Origin: Nitrospirota bacterium
GTDB lineage: Bacteria; Nitrospirota; UBA9217
Assembly: GCA_013334545.1 (NCBI GenBank)
Contig: JAAXXJ010000145.1
Coordinates: 1-7,323 of the forward strand
Reading direction: 5' to 3'
DNA length: 7,323 nt
Part shown: piece after piece, positions 5,316-7,323 of the stretch
Position numbering within the stretch: position 1 is the first letter of the stretch
Layout: each line of letters begins with the position of its first letter
Position numbers and translations under genes: made by a program
The notes under the pieces: generated by a model
What the model saw: the letters and a program-made list of their open reading frames with translations, nothing else
Databases searched by the model: none
Told to the model about the DNA's origin: nothing

Positions 5316-6086
5316 ATGGAAAGCCTGACGCCTATGGACACGTACGCACACTATTTGCCGAACTTCCTATTCATCCTGCTGCGGGCGGGGATCGTGCTGA
5401 TGCTTGTCCCGTTCTTCGGAAGCGCCAGTTTCCCGCCGCAGTTCAGGATCGGCGTCGCCGTCGCCATCTCGCTCGTCCTGACGCCGGTGGTGGAGTTCCG
5501 TCTGGTGGAGGCCTCGATCAGTGCCACGGTCATGCGCGAGGTCCTGTTCGGCCTGATCTTCGGCCTTGTTGCCCGGTTCATCTTTTACGCCGTGGACATG
5601 GCCGGCCAGATCATGAGCAGCGTCACGGGGCTTTCCATGGCCACGGCGTTCGATCCGGAGATCGGCCCCTCCACCGAGGTCTCGCGTCTTTACGGCATCA
5701 TTGCGACGCTCATTTTTCTCGCCATGGACGCCCATCATGACCTCATCGCCGTTTTCGTGAAGAGCTACGAATGGCTCCCGGCCGGGTCCCTGAACGTCGA
5801 GACCCTGGTATCGCTCAGCGTTTCCTTCACGTCCAAGATCTTCGTGGTCGCACTGAAGCTCAGTGCACCGATCGTGATCATCATGCTGGTCGTGAACATC
5901 CTCCTCGGATTCATCTACAAGGCCGCGCCGCAGATGAACATCTTCTTCGTCGGTCAGCCCGTGTATATATTTATCGGGTTCCTGACCATGCTCGTCTTCC
6001 TGCCGGTCTTCGTCTACCTGATCCAGGGCTATTTCGGATCGATGAAGGATGACATCGGCAGGGTCATTCTTCTGATGAAAAGGTAA
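5316..6086 (+). CDS. fliR: flagellar type III export channel protein FliR
   Basis: A 256-residue polytopic membrane protein of usual FliR size with about six hydrophobic segments. FliR is the single-copy subunit that completes the FliP5Q4R1 export gate. Family blocks include FLFILLRAGIVLMLVPFFGS (18-37), the MREVLFGLIFGLVARF region (73-88), DMAGQIMSSVTGLSMATAFDP (93-113), APIVIIMLVVNILLGFIYKAAPQMNIF (185-211) and VGQPVYIFIGF. The start is uncertain. ATG 5316 has no Shine-Dalgarno and abuts the palindrome; an in-frame ATG at 5334 would leave a 250-residue protein with a normal FliR N-terminus, preceded by a weak purine stretch GGAAAG. The fliQ-fliR junction is the only one within the export genes that is neither overlapping nor preceded by a good ribosome binding site. 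flhB begins 2 bases after its stop. Confidence 0.94.
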   Translation: MESLTPMDTYAHYLPNFLFILLRAGIVLMLVPFFGSASFPPQFRIGVAVAISLVLTPVVEFRLVEASISATVMREVLFGLIFGLVARFIFYAVDMAGQIMSSVTGLSMATAFDPEIGPSTEVSRLYGIIATLIFLAMDAHHDLIAVFVKSYEWLPAGSLNVETLVSLSVSFTSKIFVVALKLSAPIVIIMLVVNILLGFIYKAAPQMNIFFVGQPVYIFIGFLTMLVFLPVFVYLIQGYFGSMKDDIGRVILLMKR

Positions 6087-6088
6087 TC

Positions 6089-7126
6089 ATGGCGGAGAAC
6101 GAAGACCGGACAGAACAAGCAACAGCCCGACGACGGCAGAAGGCCCGGGAAAAAGGGCAGATCGCCAAGAGCCGGGAGCTCGTCTCCATGGCCACCATGG
6201 CCGGGTCGCTGCTGGTGTTCTATCTGGCCGGCGCCGCCTTTGTGACGAACATCAGCGGGCTTACGAGCAGGCTGCTGAGCCTGCAGTACGGCAGGGACTC
6301 GATCACAGTGCTGCGGTCAGCCTCAACGGAAATGATGATGATCCTGGCGCCTTTCTTTGCCATGGCCGTCATTTTCGCCGTCCTCTCGAACGTGCTGCAG
6401 GGCGGGTTCCTGCTCAAGCCTCCGACCTTCGAGCTTGAGCGGCTCAGCCCCCTCAGCGGGTTCAAGAACATTTTTTCGGTCAGTGCCCTTCCGGGGGTCG
6501 TCAAGAGCCTTCTCAAGTTCCTCGTAGGGGTCGTGCTGTTCTTTATTCTGGTGAAGAAGATCATTACGGTCGTGCCTGCGGCAGCTGCCATGGACATTGT
6601 GGACATCAAGTCCGTCGCGTTCGGCCTCATGAGCAAGTCCGTGGCCTATGCGTTCGCGACATTCTTCGTGCTGGCGCTGGCGGACTATGGGTATGAACGG
6701 TGGAAGTTCGAGCGTTCCATCAGGATGAGCAAGGAAGAGATCAAGGAAGAGTTCCGGGAGTCGGAAGGCGACCCGCTCATCAAAGCCAAGATCAGAAGTC
6801 TGCAGCGGGACATGGCCCGGCGGCGGATGATGGAGGCGGTGCCGAAGGCCACGGTCGTAATCACCAACCCGACCCATATCGCCGTGGCGCTCTTGTATCA
6901 AAAGGGCGGAAACGGGGCGCCGCAGGTCATTGCCAAAGGCAAGGGGCACATCGCTGCTACGATCAAGGAAGTGGCGCGCAAGCACCGGATCCCGCTTGTC
7001 GAGGACAAGCCCCTGGCGCGGGCACTCTTCAAGGTGAAGCTTGACGCGTCGATCCCCGAGGACCTCTACCGCGCCGTGGCCAAGATCCTGGCGTATATAT
7101 ATAAACTGAGAGGGACGGCGGCGTGA
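6089..7126 (+). CDS. flhB: flagellar export substrate-specificity switch protein FlhB
   Basis: A 345-residue protein, close to the usual 350-380. The N-terminus EDRTEQATARRRQKAREKGQ (5-24) is the family hallmark. Four transmembrane segments fall at about 33-53, 82-103, 138-160 and 180-199. The linker is charged (about 205-250, SKEEIKEEFRESEGDP). The cytoplasmic domain carries the autocleavage motif N260-P261-T262-H263, followed by IAVALLY, PQVIAKGKG and PLVEDKPLARALF. Cleavage between Asn and Pro allows the switch from rod/hook to filament export. It is a complete FlhB, not fused to FliR as in some Clostridia. The start has AAAAGG just upstream within the end of fliR. Unlike its upstream neighbours it is followed by a 110-base gap before flhA. 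Confidence 0.96.
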   Translation: MAENEDRTEQATARRRQKAREKGQIAKSRELVSMATMAGSLLVFYLAGAAFVTNISGLTSRLLSLQYGRDSITVLRSASTEMMMILAPFFAMAVIFAVLSNVLQGGFLLKPPTFELERLSPLSGFKNIFSVSALPGVVKSLLKFLVGVVLFFILVKKIITVVPAAAAMDIVDIKSVAFGLMSKSVAYAFATFFVLALADYGYERWKFERSIRMSKEEIKEEFRESEGDPLIKAKIRSLQRDMARRRMMEAVPKATVVITNPTHIAVALLYQKGGNGAPQVIAKGKGHIAATIKEVARKHRIPLVEDKPLARALFKVKLDASIPEDLYRAVAKILAYIYKLRGTAA

Positions 7127-7203
7127 TGATCAGCGGCCAGATCCGGACAGGCTGGAACCAGAAAGTCTCAAATACAAGGCCTTACTATTATATTCCGGTT
7201 TGA
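7126..7203 (+). CDS. possible 25-codon small ORF after flhB (doubtful)
   Basis: An ATG overlaps the flhB stop (TGATG), the arrangement used for translational coupling, and opens a 25-codon frame that ends in TGA inside the hairpin at 7194-7208. The peptide is basic, starts MISGQIRTGW and has a Tyr-rich end (PYYYIPV). I recognise no family. An open frame of this length is common by chance, so the only positive signs are the overlap and an AGAGGGA stretch 11 bases upstream. It could serve as a leader peptide for flhA. Confidence 0.15.
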   Translation: MISGQIRTGWNQKVSNTRPYYYIPV

Positions 7204-7208
7204 CCGGA
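7194..7208 (+). repeat. short hairpin TCCGGT-TTG-ACCGGA upstream of flhA
   Basis: A perfect 6-bp stem with a 3-base loop lies about 30 bases before the flhA start. The right arm can instead pair with GATCCGG at 7140-7146 through CCGGATC at 7204-7210, so two mutually exclusive folds are possible. No U-run follows, so it is unlikely to be a terminator. It may affect flhA expression or mRNA stability; function is unproven. Confidence 0.3.
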
Positions 7209-7236
7209 TCAGGACTATGAACGTGAGGATGAAACC

Positions 7237-7323
7237 ATGTCAATCATAACAACTCTGCAAGACCGTGGAGACGTCATCGTGGCCGTGGCCGTGGTTTCGG
7301 TCCTGGGCATCATGGTCCTGCCG
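7237..7323 (+). CDS. flhA: flagellar export-gate protein FlhA, N-terminal 29 residues (runs off right edge)
   Basis: Only the first 29 codons are in the window. After MSIITTLQDR comes GDVIVAVAVVSVLGIMVLP, which matches the FlhA opening: a short cytoplasmic lead, then Asp and the first transmembrane helix ending in a Pro. FlhA forms the nonameric ring whose cytoplasmic domain docks chaperone-substrate complexes, and it usually follows flhB. ATG 7237 is set by a GAGGA Shine-Dalgarno at 7225-7229 and an in-frame TGA at 7201-7203 upstream. The identification relies on a short stretch plus gene order. Confidence 0.85.
   Translation, partial: MSIITTLQDRGDVIVAVAVVSVLGIMVLP

Noticed and set aside
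7217..7249. ATG at 7217 as a start for flhA or a separate peptide
   Set aside because: It is out of frame with flhA and stops after ten codons; the GAGGA site serves ATG 7237.
1..7323. CRISPR arrays, tRNA/rRNA genes, insertion sequences, phage or toxin-antitoxin genes
   Set aside because: No direct-repeat arrays, RNA gene signatures, transposase motifs or terminal repeats were seen; nearly all of the window is explained by the listed genes.

Overview
The window is part of a flagellar gene cluster. On the + strand, from about 2204 to the right edge, lies an ordered, mostly overlapping run fliL-fliM-fliN-fliO-fliP-fliQ-fliR-flhB and the first 29 codons of flhA. It encodes a basal-body stator-associated protein, two C-ring (switch) proteins and the membrane core of the flagellar type III export gate. 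On the - strand, divergent from it, lie an NtrC-family response regulator with a FIS-type helix-turn-helix (1977 down to 520) and, downstream of that, the N-terminal part of a probably exported TPR-repeat protein (408 down past the left edge).

The organism is a motile, Gram-negative-type bacterium with fairly GC-rich coding DNA. The contiguous fliLMNOPQR-flhB-flhA order, the linked sigma-54 activator and a GC-rich palindrome of the REP type between fliQ and fliR are compatible with Desulfobacterota/Geobacter-like or Nitrospirota-like lineages. This placement is an inference from gene order and style, not a sequence match.

Layout. 1-408: TPR protein, incomplete. 409-519: short intergenic gap. 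520-1977: response regulator. 1978-2203: 226-bp divergent control region. It holds a strong-looking sigma-70-type promoter for the regulator whose predicted transcript start falls on the ATG (possible leaderless mRNA), a TTGACA box facing the fli operon, an 8-bp motif repeated at exactly 10 bp, a degenerate -24/-12 (sigma-54-like) element and a perfect 12-bp palindrome next to the fliL Shine-Dalgarno. 2204-7126: fliL to flhB. The tight packing (ATGA overlaps, a 14-bp overlap, a 2-bp gap) is broken only by 27 bp before fliN, 33 bp of palindrome before fliR and 110 bp before flhA. No stretch longer than 300 bp lacks a gene.

How the genes work together: FliM and FliN form the C-ring that receives CheY-P and sets rotation direction. 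FliP, FliQ and FliR form the export channel, with FlhB as substrate-specificity switch, FlhA as the export-gate ring and FliO as assembly helper. FliL sits at the stator. The divergent regulator is a plausible controller of this operon through sigma-54, but the window shows only a weak -24/-12 match in support. I see no clearly novel system; the points worth a second look are in the control region, the FliM motif change, the signal-less FliP, and the two intergenic interruptions.
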